DNA of 15,206 bases from Psilocybe azurescens (Eukaryota; Basidiomycota; Agaricomycetes; Agaricales; Agrocybaceae). The notes beneath the pieces are model-generated. The model ran no database searches and was not told the DNA's origin. It saw only the letters and a program-made list of their open reading frames with translations. Below, piece by piece: positions 1 to 9,026 of the stretch. Position numbers and translations under genes: made by a program. Within the stretch, counting starts at the first letter, position 1, and every line of letters starts with the position of its first letter. The stretch lies in NCBI GenBank assembly GCA_023853785.1, contig JAJIRX010000356.1, positions 1 through 15,206 of the forward strand. The letters run 5' to 3'.

Positions 1-80
1 TTCTTTCTTTCTTTTTTTCTTTTTTTTTTTTTTTGTTTCTTTTTATTATGTTTTTATTTTATTTTTACCTGTATATAATC

Positions 81-148
81 ATGTAGTATATAGTTTTTAA
101 TATATTATATTACATTGTCACATAAATTTAAGCTAAGATTAAAGTATT
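81..148. repeat. A/T-rich module, first copy in arm A
   Basis: A 68-base block starting ATGTAGTATATAGTTT and ending near AAAGTATT recurs in direct orientation at 226-293 with a handful of substitutions. The matching pair in the right arm is 4362-4429 and 4219-4287. The duplication therefore predates the split of the two arms. Confidence 0.8.
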
Positions 149-154
149 CCAGTT

Positions 155-172
155 GGAATCCAATTGGATTCC
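155..172. repeat. 18-base perfect palindrome
   Basis: GGAATCCAATTGGATTCC is its own reverse complement. It lies between the two A/T-rich modules and is conserved without change at 4338-4355 in the other arm. Its core TCCAATTGGA is an even-centred version of the array palindrome. Confidence 0.9.
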
Positions 173-225
173 ATTCCATGTGAATTTAAAGTTGGACTTA
201 GTGAAATTCACAAAGTCAGATAATA

Positions 226-293
226 ATGTAGTATATAGTTTACAATATATTATATTACATTGTTACATGAATTAAAGATAAGATTGAAGTATT
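226..293. repeat. A/T-rich module, second copy in arm A
   Basis: Direct repeat of 81-148 (shared core ATATTATATTACATTG). The spacer between the copies contains the 18-base palindrome at 155-172. Confidence 0.8.
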
Positions 294-395
294 ATTCTAG
301 TGACCTAGCTTCCTTAATATGGCTCCCAAAGCTTCCAAGAACACTGCCACTGTCCCTAACTCCCTCCCAAGTCTGCAATTAAACCAGTGACAGTC

Positions 396-478
396 CACTG
401 GACATCCACTGGACATCCACTGGACATCCACTGGACATCCACTGGACATCCACTGGACATCCACTGGACTCCACTGGA
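396..478. repeat. 11-base minisatellite CATCCACTGGA in arm A
   Basis: Six perfect head-to-tail copies of CATCCACTGGA run from 403 to 468, flanked by variant units at both ends. Each unit holds the odd-centred palindrome TCCACTGGA. The right arm has only two such spacings at the matching place (4078-4120), so the array has expanded or contracted since the arms diverged. The 11-base period is close to one helical turn. Confidence 0.9.
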
Positions 479-771
479 CAGAGCACTCTTGGATCTGGTC
501 TAATTATGCTGAGAGTCCGGTGGAAGTCCAACAGAAGTCCAACAGAAGTCCAATGGACTGGACAGTCCAGCCAGTCCACCTGTTTTCTATCTTGAAGTGA
601 CTTGACCAGACTTTGACCGGAATTTGGCTGGACTCTGACTGGACTGGCACTAGAATTTTGTCAAGTCCAATGGAATCTGTTGGACGCCCAATGGACTGTC
701 CATTGGAATTGGCTGGGTCCGGTGAAAGTCTGTTGGAGTCCAACGGAATATAGGGCACTGTAAAGTACACC

Positions 772-867
772 AAGGATGCAGCCACTTGGTTGGACGAGGA
801 GATAGATATTGATAATGAGGAAGCTGCCAGGAGCCTTCAACGGCAGGAGAGGCTATGGAGGACGTGA
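772..867 (+). pseudogene. Short acidic reading-frame fragment, unknown
   Basis: Directly after the inner edge of arm A, a frame stays open for 31 codons to a TGA at 865-867. It reads as acidic, amphipathic peptide (for example TWLDEEIDIDNEEAARSLQ). The composition looks more like protein than the surrounding DNA does, but there is no start codon and I recognise no family. It may be the remnant of a coding exon at the arm junction, or chance. Low confidence. Confidence 0.2.
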
Positions 868-3131
868 GGATGGTAGCTCGCAATAAGGGGGAGGGATAGG
901 GTGGACTGTGACAAAGAGTCAAATGAGGAGGAGAAGATGGAGATATAAGGCACTGTATGGCCACTTAAAAGACAATGAAATGTGATGAGAAGGGTATGGG
1001 AAGGGTATGGTTTGATCAACATGATATGTAACATAAAACAGTGCGGTGAAGCACACATATATAGATCCAGTTTGACCGAAAGGGCAAGAAATATGCAAGC
1101 TATGATCATTCAATGCAAAAGCTTTTCATTCTGAGCATGGACTTCCTTAGAGAGATAAGGCCAAGTCAGAGTCCTAACCACCTCTTTCTTCAGCTTGTGC
1201 TCATTGCCACCCGTGCATTCTTTCACCAGCTTGATTTCCCATCCACACAGAATATACAGCAGTTGCACGTTTGACTGAATGAGCACCAAGAGCCGCTAAA
1301 GCGAACGATGGCATACACATCCGCAAGCAGCAGCCTAAGGTGCTTCATCGCCTAGGCGATCTATACAAAAAAGAGGGAAATAGATTAAAAATACGTCATA
1401 TAAAAGAACACAATAAATCATCTATGTGCACTGTGACAGTTGCGCTCTCGCGACATGCCGCTGTATGACGGCTGGGGTGGGGTGTGCCGGGAGGTGCAGA
1501 GACACTGGGAAATGGAAGTTAGGGTGAGTATGCATATGCGCATGGGTGGACTGTTTCTGCATCTGCAAAGAGCACATTTGGGCAGGAGACGTTTGTATTG
1601 GAGGACCTAGAGGTTAAAAAAAAAGAAAATTGAGTAAACAGACTCTAGTGATAGAGTCTTGGCAGTATCTCTGATGACATGAAAGATGGATTATGAACAC
1701 CAGAATTCAGTGCACAATAACGCGGCTAGAACACTTACAAGTACGTGAATGTGTCCTGTGCTACAATCTCTAAGGATTGGCATTGAGAGCCTGTGTGCTC
1801 AGAGCCATGCTGCTTCCCCCGATTGAAACATGCCTTCACCCACAGCTTTGACTTTTAAGAGTTGTTCATGATTGCATTGAAACATGTAATATTGACTCGA
1901 ATTTTGGAGAGTCGTAGCTAGAGTAATGATTTCTATATCATGGGCAAATTCACTAATATTGTGAATGCGATATAGTTTGCTTTAGAGAGGCATCATTGCA
2001 GTTCAAACAATGAGTGCATATGATATTCTGCAATAACACTGCAAGTCTACCAAACACCTTAAAATTAGCCAAGATTCACTGAAAAGTCACCGTTGTACAG
2101 ACCAGGCTTTTGAAGAAGCTTTCCTGGTCATCAAGGTCTGTCAAGTTGAACATGCCAGAGCATCATAAAGCAATCAAGACACACCTTTGACTATGGTTTC
2201 CTCAAACTTTCCTCATGATTTACACGCCACGAATTACACTATGTGTGTCCCAGACCATCTGCAGTGCAAACATAAAGCAACCGGGGAACAGAGGCATGAA
2301 AACTTCATCCTCTGAATCATATCGTTCTCAGCGAGCAATAGACAATTGTCATATCAAATTACTGTACTCCAATAGCAGAGGTTGCTACATACTGAACTAA
2401 GTGTATATTAGAGTTATTCATTACTTTACAATACTCTTTTGGTGAGCGATGCTGGCTGTTATGGGATAGATACTGCAGGCGGTGCTTGAGGCGTGTGCAA
2501 ATGGGATGCTAGAATGTTGGAACGAAGGGGAAAGTGTCACATTGTCACACCAGCGCTCTTTGATATACAACGACAATTTCCATGCCATCACTTTTTGAAA
2601 ACCGCCTTCTCAGCTTCATCGGCATGAAATTTTGCCCTGTATATCACCCTTGCACACTTATTTTCACACTTTCCCCTCTCATTCCTCCCATCGCACTTGT
2701 AAATCAAAATTAGACCAATTCTCACTTCCATTGACTATGATTGCACTTGTACATAGACATATTATGATTGAGAATAATTCCATCAAACTTTGCGCACTGC
2801 TTGTTTTCACATCATATTTGATAAAGCACAGTGCTGACTTAGTAGGGAGAGGACAGTGATTAAAATTAAAAATGGTCACAGTGCTCGGAGATTTGATAAT
2901 TAAACTAGCACACAAACTATCGCACAACTATACTAGACAGTAGCAGTTATAGTGGTAATGATATGCTGGGAGGGGATGAAATCTGATGCTAATGCACGTT
3001 AGAACAGAAAGTGAAGTTGGCCTGCCGGGTCTGAACTAATCAAAGTGAGTGAGACCTTCAGCATATCATCCAAGTCCCAATGGTTGTGATTAGTATTGTT
3101 GGTATGTGTCATATCCCGGAATTTTAAATGA
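868..3131. other. Centre of the inverted-repeat structure, mostly without genes
   Basis: This is the left and middle part of the 3.0 kb of DNA between the two arms. It has ordinary A/T-leaning composition, no palindrome arrays and no reading frame that looks like a complete protein. The open frames of 60-80 codons here (for example at 2215-2400, 2632-2859 and 2679-2927) have no recognisable motifs and overlap on both strands, so I treat them as chance. One fragment (1110-1295, minus) is listed separately. I find no transposase, so if the whole structure is one mobile element it is non-autonomous. Confidence 0.5.
1110..1295 (-). pseudogene. Possible coding exon fragment, unknown
   Basis: The minus strand is open for 61 codons from 1295 to a TGA at 1112-1110. 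It reads as plausible globular protein (for example WEIKLVKECTGG, then a Lys/Glu-rich stretch and TLTWPYLSKEVHAQNEKLLH). There is no ATG. The base triplet just upstream is an in-frame TAG, which could instead be the end of an intron. I do not recognise the family. It could be one exon of a decayed gene captured between the two repeat arms. Confidence 0.25.
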
Positions 3132-3614
3132 AAGAAATCTGGCAAATTGTCGATGGGAAGTGCAGATCGCATCGGTGCGTTACCAATAAAAAATATTATT
3201 CGGCCAGATTGGTACAGGAAACAAAATTGCAACGGGTTGTGGAATCCCCATGTTGCCTACAAGACAGTTCAGAAGCAATATCATATCCAGATCAATGTAC
3301 ATACCTCCAACAAATCCAAGTCATTCTGCGACCAGATATGGTCAACTGCGCTAATAATGTCTCCCGATCTAAGGCCAGCTTAATTATTGAAAAAGTACAG
3401 AGTAGCAAGAGATACAGGCATGGAAACAATGTATTGACGCTTTGGATGAGGAAAGGCTGATTGGTACACCTCTGAAGTTGAATTTGGAGCCATAAAAGCT
3501 GATGCACTCGCGTATGGGAACCTTGACAGGTTGGTTATAGTAGAAAATGCTGATGGAAAGGAGAAACATTTATGGCATATTTTGAAGGCCACAAGAAATA
3601 TAAAAGGGGTATGA
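3132..3614 (+). pseudogene. Decayed reading frame with three internal stops, unknown
   Basis: One frame runs from after a TGA at 3129 to a final TGA at 3612-3614, broken only by TAA (3381), TGA (3435) and TGA (3447). The last third reads most like protein: ADWYTSEVEFGAIKADALAY followed by a Leu/Val-rich strand, then GKEKHLWHILKATRNIKGV. The two TGAs lie where arginine codons (CGA) could have stood. I recognise no family. It lies about 170 bases from the inner edge of the right arm and points towards it. It may be a relic of whatever gene once lay between the arms. An antisense frame (2999-3232, minus) overlaps the start, so the strand assignment there is uncertain. Confidence 0.35.
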
Positions 3615-4077
3615 AGCAAGTGATTAATTGCTGAAAGTTGATCAAGGAGAAGGAGACAATCATGGTTGGGAGAGAGAAAGTTAGTGATTTGAAAGTGATT
3701 TAAACATATTTAAAGCTTACAACACAAAGGAAAAGAGGTACTAAGCAAGCAATTGACCTTCAGACAATGGCAAGCTCGAGTGTGTACTTTACAGTGCCCC
3801 TCATATTCCGTTGGACTCCAATGGACTTTCACCGGACCCAGCCAATTCCAATGGACAGTCCATTGGACGTCCAACAGATTCCATTGGACTTGACAAAATT
3901 CTGGTACCAGTCCAGTCAGAGTCCAGCCAAATTCCAGTCAAAGTCTGGTCAAGTCACTTCAAGATAGAAAACAGGTGGACTGGCTGGACTGTCCAGTCCA
4001 TTGGACTTCCGTTGGACTTCCAGTGGACTTCCACCGGACTCTCAGCACTTAATTAGACCAGATCCAAGAGTGCTCTG

Positions 4078-4120
4078 TCCAGTGGAGTCCAGTGGATGTC
4101 CAGTGGATGTCCAGTGGACT
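4078..4120. repeat. 11-base units in arm B (short version)
   Basis: TCCAGTGGATG occurs twice in tandem with flanking variant units. It is the reverse complement of the 11-base units at 403-468, which number six there. Confidence 0.8.
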
Positions 4121-4218
4121 GTCACTGGTTTAATTGCAGACTTGGGAGGGGAGTTAGGGACAGTAGCAGTGTTCTTGGAAGCTTTGGGAGCCATATTAAG
4201 GAAGCTAGGTCACTAGAA

Positions 4219-4429
4219 TAATACTTCAATCTTATCTTTAATTCATGTAACAATGTAATATAATATATTGTAAACTATATACTACATTATCTGACTTTGT
4301 GAATTTCACTAAGTCCAACTTTAAATTCACATGGAATGGAATCCAATTGGATTCCAACTGGAATACTTTAATCTTAGCTTAAATATATGTGACAATGTAA
4401 TATAATATATTAAAAACTATATACTACAT
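4219..4429. repeat. Duplicated A/T-rich module pair of arm B
   Basis: Copies at 4219-4287 and 4362-4429 share the core CAATGTAATATAATATATT and end ACTATATACTACAT. They flank the 18-base palindrome GGAATCCAATTGGATTCC at 4338-4355. They mirror 226-293 and 81-148. Confidence 0.8.
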
Positions 4430-4509
4430 GATTATATACAGGTAAAAATAAAATAAAAACATAATAAAAAAGAAACAAAAAAGAAAAACAGAAAGAAAAG
4501 AATGGAAAA

Positions 4510-5157
4510 AGGGGGGCGAGGGTACATTGGTGGTGTTGTCGTCTGCGTTATCAACGTCGTGGTCAGCTGTACCCGTCGTTGTATGCGTCGGTGTTGCCGC
4601 TGGGTGTTGTTGTCGGCCACCGCTGTGCCATCCGCGGTATCATCGTTGGTGTCGTCTGTACATGTTGTGGCACGTCGCTGTTGTCCATTACGTCGTAGTA
4701 CGCTGCTGTCGTGTCACATGTTGTTGTCGCCCGTGGTGGTATCCGTCGGTGCCGTCGTCGTGGGTTGTCCTCATCCTCGCCGGCCGTACTCGCCCCTCGC
4801 TGTCATTCTCGCCCTCACCGCTGTACTCACCCTCGCCGTCGTCCTTGCCCTCGCCGCTGTCCTCACCCTTGTCCTAGTCCACGCCGGTGTCTTGGTCCTC
4901 ACCGTCGTGGTCGTGGTCCTAGCCATCGTCCTAGCCGTCGTCCTCACGGTCCCTTGCGGTCTCGCCCTCGCCCTCACGGTCCTCATTGTGGTCCTCGTCC
5001 GCTCCTTGTTGTCGCTGTCGCAGTCATCCTTGTCCTCATCGGTGTGGCCGTCGTGGTCGTTCTCGTCCTCTGTCGCGTCGGGTTGGCTCTTGCCTGGCTC
5101 CAACCGACGAGGCAGTGGTGGTGGTGGAAGAAAAAGGGTTGGGGTTGGAATCAACAA
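4510..5157 (-). pseudogene. GC-rich low-complexity tract, decayed acidic coding sequence
   Basis: Composition changes abruptly here to GTC/CTC/GCC-rich triplets (for example repeated GTCCTCGCCCTC-like units). Read on the minus strand, about 5100-4990 gives a Pro-rich stretch followed by an acidic tract (TEDENDHDGHTDEDKDDC). After a frame change, about 4990-4780 continues as Asp/Glu/Gly-rich peptide (DEDHNEDREGEGET) with three TAG stops. That looks like an acidic disordered tail that has expanded by triplet slippage and then decayed. The plus-strand frames across the same DNA are Val/Leu/Ser- or Arg/Pro-rich artefacts of the repeat. A non-coding minisatellite is the alternative. Confidence 0.4.
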
Positions 5158-5273
5158 TGGACCGATGTGGCATCAACATGTCACGCACGTGTTGTTGTTT
5201 GTCCTGTGCCAAGCAGTGCCGAGAATTTCGGCAGCATCGCTATCTATTTAACTAATTTTATTATTTTTCATAA

Positions 5274-5349
5274 GCCTTTGTGGCTCAGTTGGTTTATTCC
5301 GCTTGTGTTTGGCATTCTCCGATGCCCGAGTTCAATTCTCGTTAGTGTC
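5274..5349 (+). ncRNA. tRNA-like sequence with Pol III A and B boxes
   Basis: TGGCTCAGTTGG (5281-5292) fits the A box TRGYNNANNNGG exactly, and GTTCAATTC (5330-5338) fits the core B box GWTCRANNC. They are 49 bases apart, as in tRNA genes. Folding gives a four-pair T stem (CGAG/CTCG) around TTCAATT and a five-pair GGCAT/ATGCC stem, but with a six-base anticodon loop and no variable loop. The acceptor stem GCCTTTG pairs poorly with TAGTGTC and the D stem does not close. It is therefore not a working tRNA. It looks like a tRNA pseudogene or the head of a SINE. The palindrome array starts 38 bases further on, so the two may belong to one element. Confidence 0.6.
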
Positions 5350-5357
5350 TTTTTTTT
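5350..5357 (+). terminator. T8 run, possible Pol III terminator
   Basis: Eight T residues directly follow the tRNA-like sequence, at the spacing expected for RNA polymerase III termination. Only meaningful if the A and B boxes are used. Confidence 0.45.
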
Positions 5358-5387
5358 CTATACTAGTATAAATTATAATAAAAGGAC

Positions 5388-5680
5388 ATCCGTTGGACTT
5401 CCATTGGAATTCTGTTGGACTTGTCTGCTGGAATTCCAATGGTCATGTCCGGTGGGATTCCGATGGACTTCCATTGGACTTCTGTTGGTCCTGTCCAGTC
5501 ATTTCCAGTGGACAGTCCGCCTGGACAGTCTGTTGGACTTGTAGTCCGGTCAGACTTTCACCGGAATCTCACTGGAAATTTTCAGCAGTCCTAGACCAGA
5601 AAAATTGTCATTCTGAATATAGAAAGTCCAACAGAGTCCGACCAGAGTCCGACCAAAAAATGGGGGCTGTGTAAAGACCC
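5388..5680 (+). repeat. Third palindrome array (copy C) with terminal motif
   Basis: The stretch 5388-5660 is built of units around TCCRTTGGA, TCCANTGGA, TCCGGTGGGA and TCCGACCAGA, many 10-12 bases apart, like those of the arms but not alignable base for base. It ends in AAAAAATGGGGG then CTGTGTAAAGACCC (5661-5680), which matches the inner edge of the arms (GGGCACTGTAAAGTACAC). The purine run followed by TGT also resembles a polypurine tract next to an LTR start. I could not find the rest of such an element, so I keep this as an alternative only. Confidence 0.65.
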
Positions 5681-6008
5681 TCGCTTGAGTGGGGAGATAA
5701 AAGCGTGAGAATATATTGAGATTGTCCTGTTATTGCACAATTACAACTAGATTATCATGTCAGTAACACGACTTAAAGTAAGCACCTTGTACTAGTAAGA
5801 CACACAAAGGTGCGCAGTCTGTTAAGAAGGTGGTGATTTCCTTATGCTAATGTTCTCCAGCCTTAAGGAATTCAAGAATTTGACTCTCAGACTGAAGTCA
5901 GTTCAAGATTACCACTGTGCCTATATGTAAATATATAGACAAGAGAAATAGTACATCAAATTTTGTACAATTATGTTCTGTATCGAACTGACATAACTCA
6001 AGATAAAC
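5681..6008. other. Gap between array C and transposase pseudogene
   Basis: I see no gene, array or clear terminal repeat here. A 12-base TTGAGTGGGGAG (5685-5696) also occurs next to the fourth array at 14692-14703. If the Tnp2 gene sits in its original transposon, this interval should hold the 3' subterminal region, but I could not identify a CACTA-type end. Confidence 0.4.
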
Positions 6009-6657
6009 TTATGCATATGGCAATGTCTTGCCTTCCCACGGAATAACACATTTGGCATAGTGAGTATCAACCATAGATAAGGGAATAACTTCAATAAAGT
6101 CCTCCATCTCAACACCCCAAATATTTGCTCCAAGATATGGGTAGAGAGTGTAGGGATCGTCTTTGATTTTTGCTGTCTGAAGTCATTTGACAATGAGCCA
6201 AATAGTGTCGAACAGAAGACTTTCACGAAAGAAAAGAATATCCTGAATGCAATAGGGTATTGAGTCGTAAAGAATCTGACTGTTGCCTTTGTGGAAGGGA
6301 AGCCCTAGTATATGAAACACAACCTGTGTATATCGACCTATAATGTTGGCAGGAGGACATTGAGAAATTTTATAGGTCATCTTAATCACATTCCAGACAT
6401 TTGAGTCGAGTTGAGTTTCTGAACTTTGGTGGTAATAAATGTCATCATTTCCGAGTTCCATATCCTGGTCATCGACTTCAATTTCCTGCGCTGTAGCTGT
6501 AGCGTAAATTGCTAGAGAATTTTGATTCTGAGGTCGAACAAATCTCTCAAACATCGAGGTGCAATTGAGAATGATGGGAGGCATGTTACTTTGGAAAATA
6601 GTGCTCTGAGATTTGATCTTCTATGTCACAACTCTGCGATTGTAGCCTCATACTCGC

Positions 6658-6715
6658 CTGAGTTTTATCAGCTACATATAACATTCCAACCCCAAATATT
6701 GGAATGATGGCTTAC
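6658..6715 (-). other. 58-base spliceosomal intron in the transposase
   Basis: The minus strand reads CCAG|GTAAGCC ... CTGATAAAACTCAG|GCGAG. Removing 6715-6658 joins the frame as NYHPG-EYEATIAEL, which continues the pattern typical of this family after the WWTFPFE block. Donor, branch-like CTGAT and acceptor are all good, and the length is typical for basidiomycetes. Confidence 0.75.
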
Positions 6716-8943
6716 CTGGATGGTAGTTGGTGTGAATTCGCTGAAGTGTTCCGATCATATGCTCAAAAGGAAATGTCCACCAGCCATGCACAGGCCTGTA
6801 TGCAGATAGAAATTCCGCAAGATGCAAGGCCATATGGTGATTAGGATGGCATTTGTAGTCTGGAAAAAGATGCAATAATTCCTGACAGTAAACCAGCATG
6901 TGATTGAGATAAAGTTCCCCGTGTCTAGCCAATGTTTTTCAAGAAGTTATGATGGAAATTGCCTGGAATAATGCCATCGTCAGCTTGAGAAGATCTTGAC
7001 ATTCACAGCTCGCAATGTTGTTGCAGCTTCTTGACCATAGGTGAATGAGAGTGATGGGAAGATAAAGAGATCCTGCTGCTCACCATTGATCAGATTTCAG
7101 TTTGGGACCAGAGGAAGAAATTGACATAGGAATTGAAGTTGCCCAAGATGGCTTTACCATCACTTGAATGTCTCGTCGTATTTCACCCATATCTTCAGAA
7201 GTAAGTAAGTAACCCTTTATGCCACTTAATCCAGGGGGGAGGTACAAGAGGCTGGCAATATCTCAGGCTGTTTAGTTTGTTACATGGAGAGTAAATTTGA
7301 GTTGGTCAGCGTCAGAAGCTGAGCAGTGATAGAAAATTGTACCACGTACCCATCTCACCACAATCTCTGCCAGTTCTGGTTTGTGCTATGTTTTCTTGAC
7401 AGGAGAGGAGGTATCTATGCCTGTGGATGTCACAGTCATTGGGATACAACCAAGTCCTTTACAGACATAAATTAGCAACAATAGATGGCAGGCTTGTCCG
7501 GCCCAATGTTTGGCATGCTTCTGAATAGTAGCTTCTATGTCTGGGCCTTTTTGGAGCAGTTGTTTCAGCCAGTCTTCCAAGTGCCTGACGCTTGCTTTTT
7601 GGGTCAGAGTGAAAAGATCAGTGTCCAAGTTATCAGCGATGTAGGCAAATAAACGTCCTGCAAGGGAATTGACAACAGGCAAGCCTTCTTTGGGAATCTT
7701 TTTACATCCCAAGATATTCTGAAAGTGCTCCTTGATCAAACCCAAGAAGAGGTTGTGCATCGGATCGATTGGCAGGTGCTTGGTTGCATCATAGTATGGC
7801 AAACAAAGCAATTCTGAGGAACACAGGCCTGATAAGTTGAAGGAACTGTCCACCAGGTTTTGAGTTGCTGTGTCATGGTACTTTTGAGCACAAAGTTGGC
7901 AGGAATTGTTGGTGTGCCATGTCCAGGTAGTATATTCAACGACGTTGCAAGAATGCTTAGTAAGACTGCAAGTGCAAACTGAACAGAAAAACATGTGATT
8001 ATGCAAAGAGAAGCTGCCAATTTTGCGAGCAGCAGGAAGATCTGCTATAACTGCAATGAGAGTGCAAAGATCCATTGCCTGAGTTCATAGAGAGCTGTCC
8101 TTGTAAAATGTATGCCTTCCCAAAATAACAACAATTCATCAACCAAGGGCTGCAATAATGGATTAATGGAGTCAAGGCTAGGCTCAGAGGGTCCTGGAAT
8201 AATGCCAGCAAGGAAGATGTTCTCGGGTTTGTTGCAGATGTCGATGGGAAGATTAAGACATATCAAGGCGATGACACCGATTGACACTTTCTTACCGGCA
8301 GTCAAATTTCTCAGAGGGTTGAAGAAATCAAATCCAAGAGAGAAAAGATATCTGCCTGAAGTCTTATCACTGATTTTGCTAAAGTGCATCTTTTATTGTG
8401 TCCTTTGAGCTCCTTGATACATGTTGCCTGGAAAATATCTTTGATATCACCGTGCTCCTCTGATTTCATCCTCTGCCAGGCTGAATCCATCTTCTCCTTG
8501 TATGTTCTCCATGAAACGAGGTTAGCCATCCAATCATGAAAGCTGAAAGAAATGTATGGTTTGATCAGTGTATTGATCTGGCCTTATCCAATCTGTGTAG
8601 GGCAAACCAGCACCTCTCTGCAGGATCTAGTAGGACCTCCCTGCTTCATAGGTCTTCAGCAAGCTCGACATCTCTCTGGGTAGACAGGGATATCATGCAC
8701 CATTTCCGCTGAGTAGATCTTGTAGCACTTGGGGCACGTTGCATACACTGTACTGTGCACGTCAAGATTGAAATAGCTTGTTGCCATACAGACGTCACAA
8801 GGAAATTTGAGAGGCTGAAATAGCTGTCTCTTGCACAATGTAATCACACATTTGAAAGATCCAGTGGCAACCGCATTGAGAAAGGCCAAGAATAACTTGG
8901 ATGGCTATGACCATGAACACAGTGAGTTGAATGATAGAATTGG

Positions 8944-9026
8944 CTGATTGCATGATAGGTTTGAAGTGTTGTCCTTGTAGTCAACATATTAGGCAATGAA
9001 AGGTATTAGATCAGATATGTTTTTAC
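8944..9026 (-). other. Probable 83-base intron near the transposase N-terminus
   Basis: The minus strand has CAG|GTAAAAAC at 9026 and CAATCAG|CC at 8944. Removing it joins VYNS to ANSIIQLTVFMVIAIQVILG in frame, giving the hydrophobic segment this family often has before its zinc-type motif. No RNA evidence is available. Confidence 0.55.

Larger units (their letters stand above)
1..770 (-). repeat. Left inverted-repeat arm (array element copy A)
   Basis: This stretch is matched, as its reverse complement, by 3782-4498 with only scattered substitutions and small indels. It starts at or before the window edge with a T-rich run (A-rich on the minus strand). An A/T-rich half follows (about 40-300), with a 68-base module present twice (81-148, 226-293) and an 18-base perfect palindrome (155-172). 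The inner half (about 380-750) is crowded with palindromes such as TCCACTGGA, TCCAATGGA and TCCATTGGA. The inner edge is sharp: similarity stops right after the motif AGGGCACTGTAAAGTACAC. I see no coding capacity. It could be one terminal inverted repeat of a 4.5 kb element, or one of two separate insertions of a roughly 0.75 kb element in opposite orientation. The A-rich outer ends would suit a retroposed element. Confidence 0.85.
3782..4498 (+). repeat. Right inverted-repeat arm (array element copy B)
   Basis: This is the reverse complement of 1-770, starting at GTGTACTTTACAGTGCCCC and ending in an A-rich stretch (about 4442-4498). Order on this strand: terminal motif, palindrome array (about 3805-4120), a 100-base non-array part, then the A/T-rich half with a duplicated module (4219-4287 and 4362-4429) and the conserved palindrome at 4338-4355. 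Compared with arm A it lacks several 11-base units. Similarity ends where GC-rich DNA begins at about 4510. An A-rich 3' end would fit a retroposed sequence, but I cannot find a convincing target-site duplication. Confidence 0.85.

Noticed and set aside
396..478. CRISPR-like array
   Set aside because: The 11-base units are directly tandem with no unique spacers, and the context is fungal.
1..770. Arms as LTRs of a retrotransposon
   Set aside because: They are inverted rather than direct, have no clear TG...CA ends and no polypurine tract or primer site between them and the centre.
504..964. Minus-strand frames of about 90-100 codons across arm A
   Set aside because: They are translations of the palindrome array, as are the similar frames at 3767-4056, and appear in several frames at once.
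2679..3232. Minus-strand frames in the centre of the inverted-repeat structure
   Set aside because: They are short, have no motif, and overlap a plus-strand frame that looks more protein-like; I could not decide between them for 2999-3232.
5274..5349. Functional tRNA gene
   Set aside because: The acceptor and D stems do not pair, the anticodon loop has six bases and the variable loop is missing.
4502..5544. Long plus-strand open frames of about 250 and 277 codons in the GC-rich tract
   Set aside because: They are Val/Leu/Ser- or Arg/Pro/Cys-rich products of the triplet repeat, with no domain pattern, and one runs on into the palindrome array.
8112..8408. Plus-strand frame of 98 codons
   Set aside because: It is antisense to the conserved GRYLFSLGFDFFNPL and IPGPSEPSL blocks of the transposase and has no features of its own.
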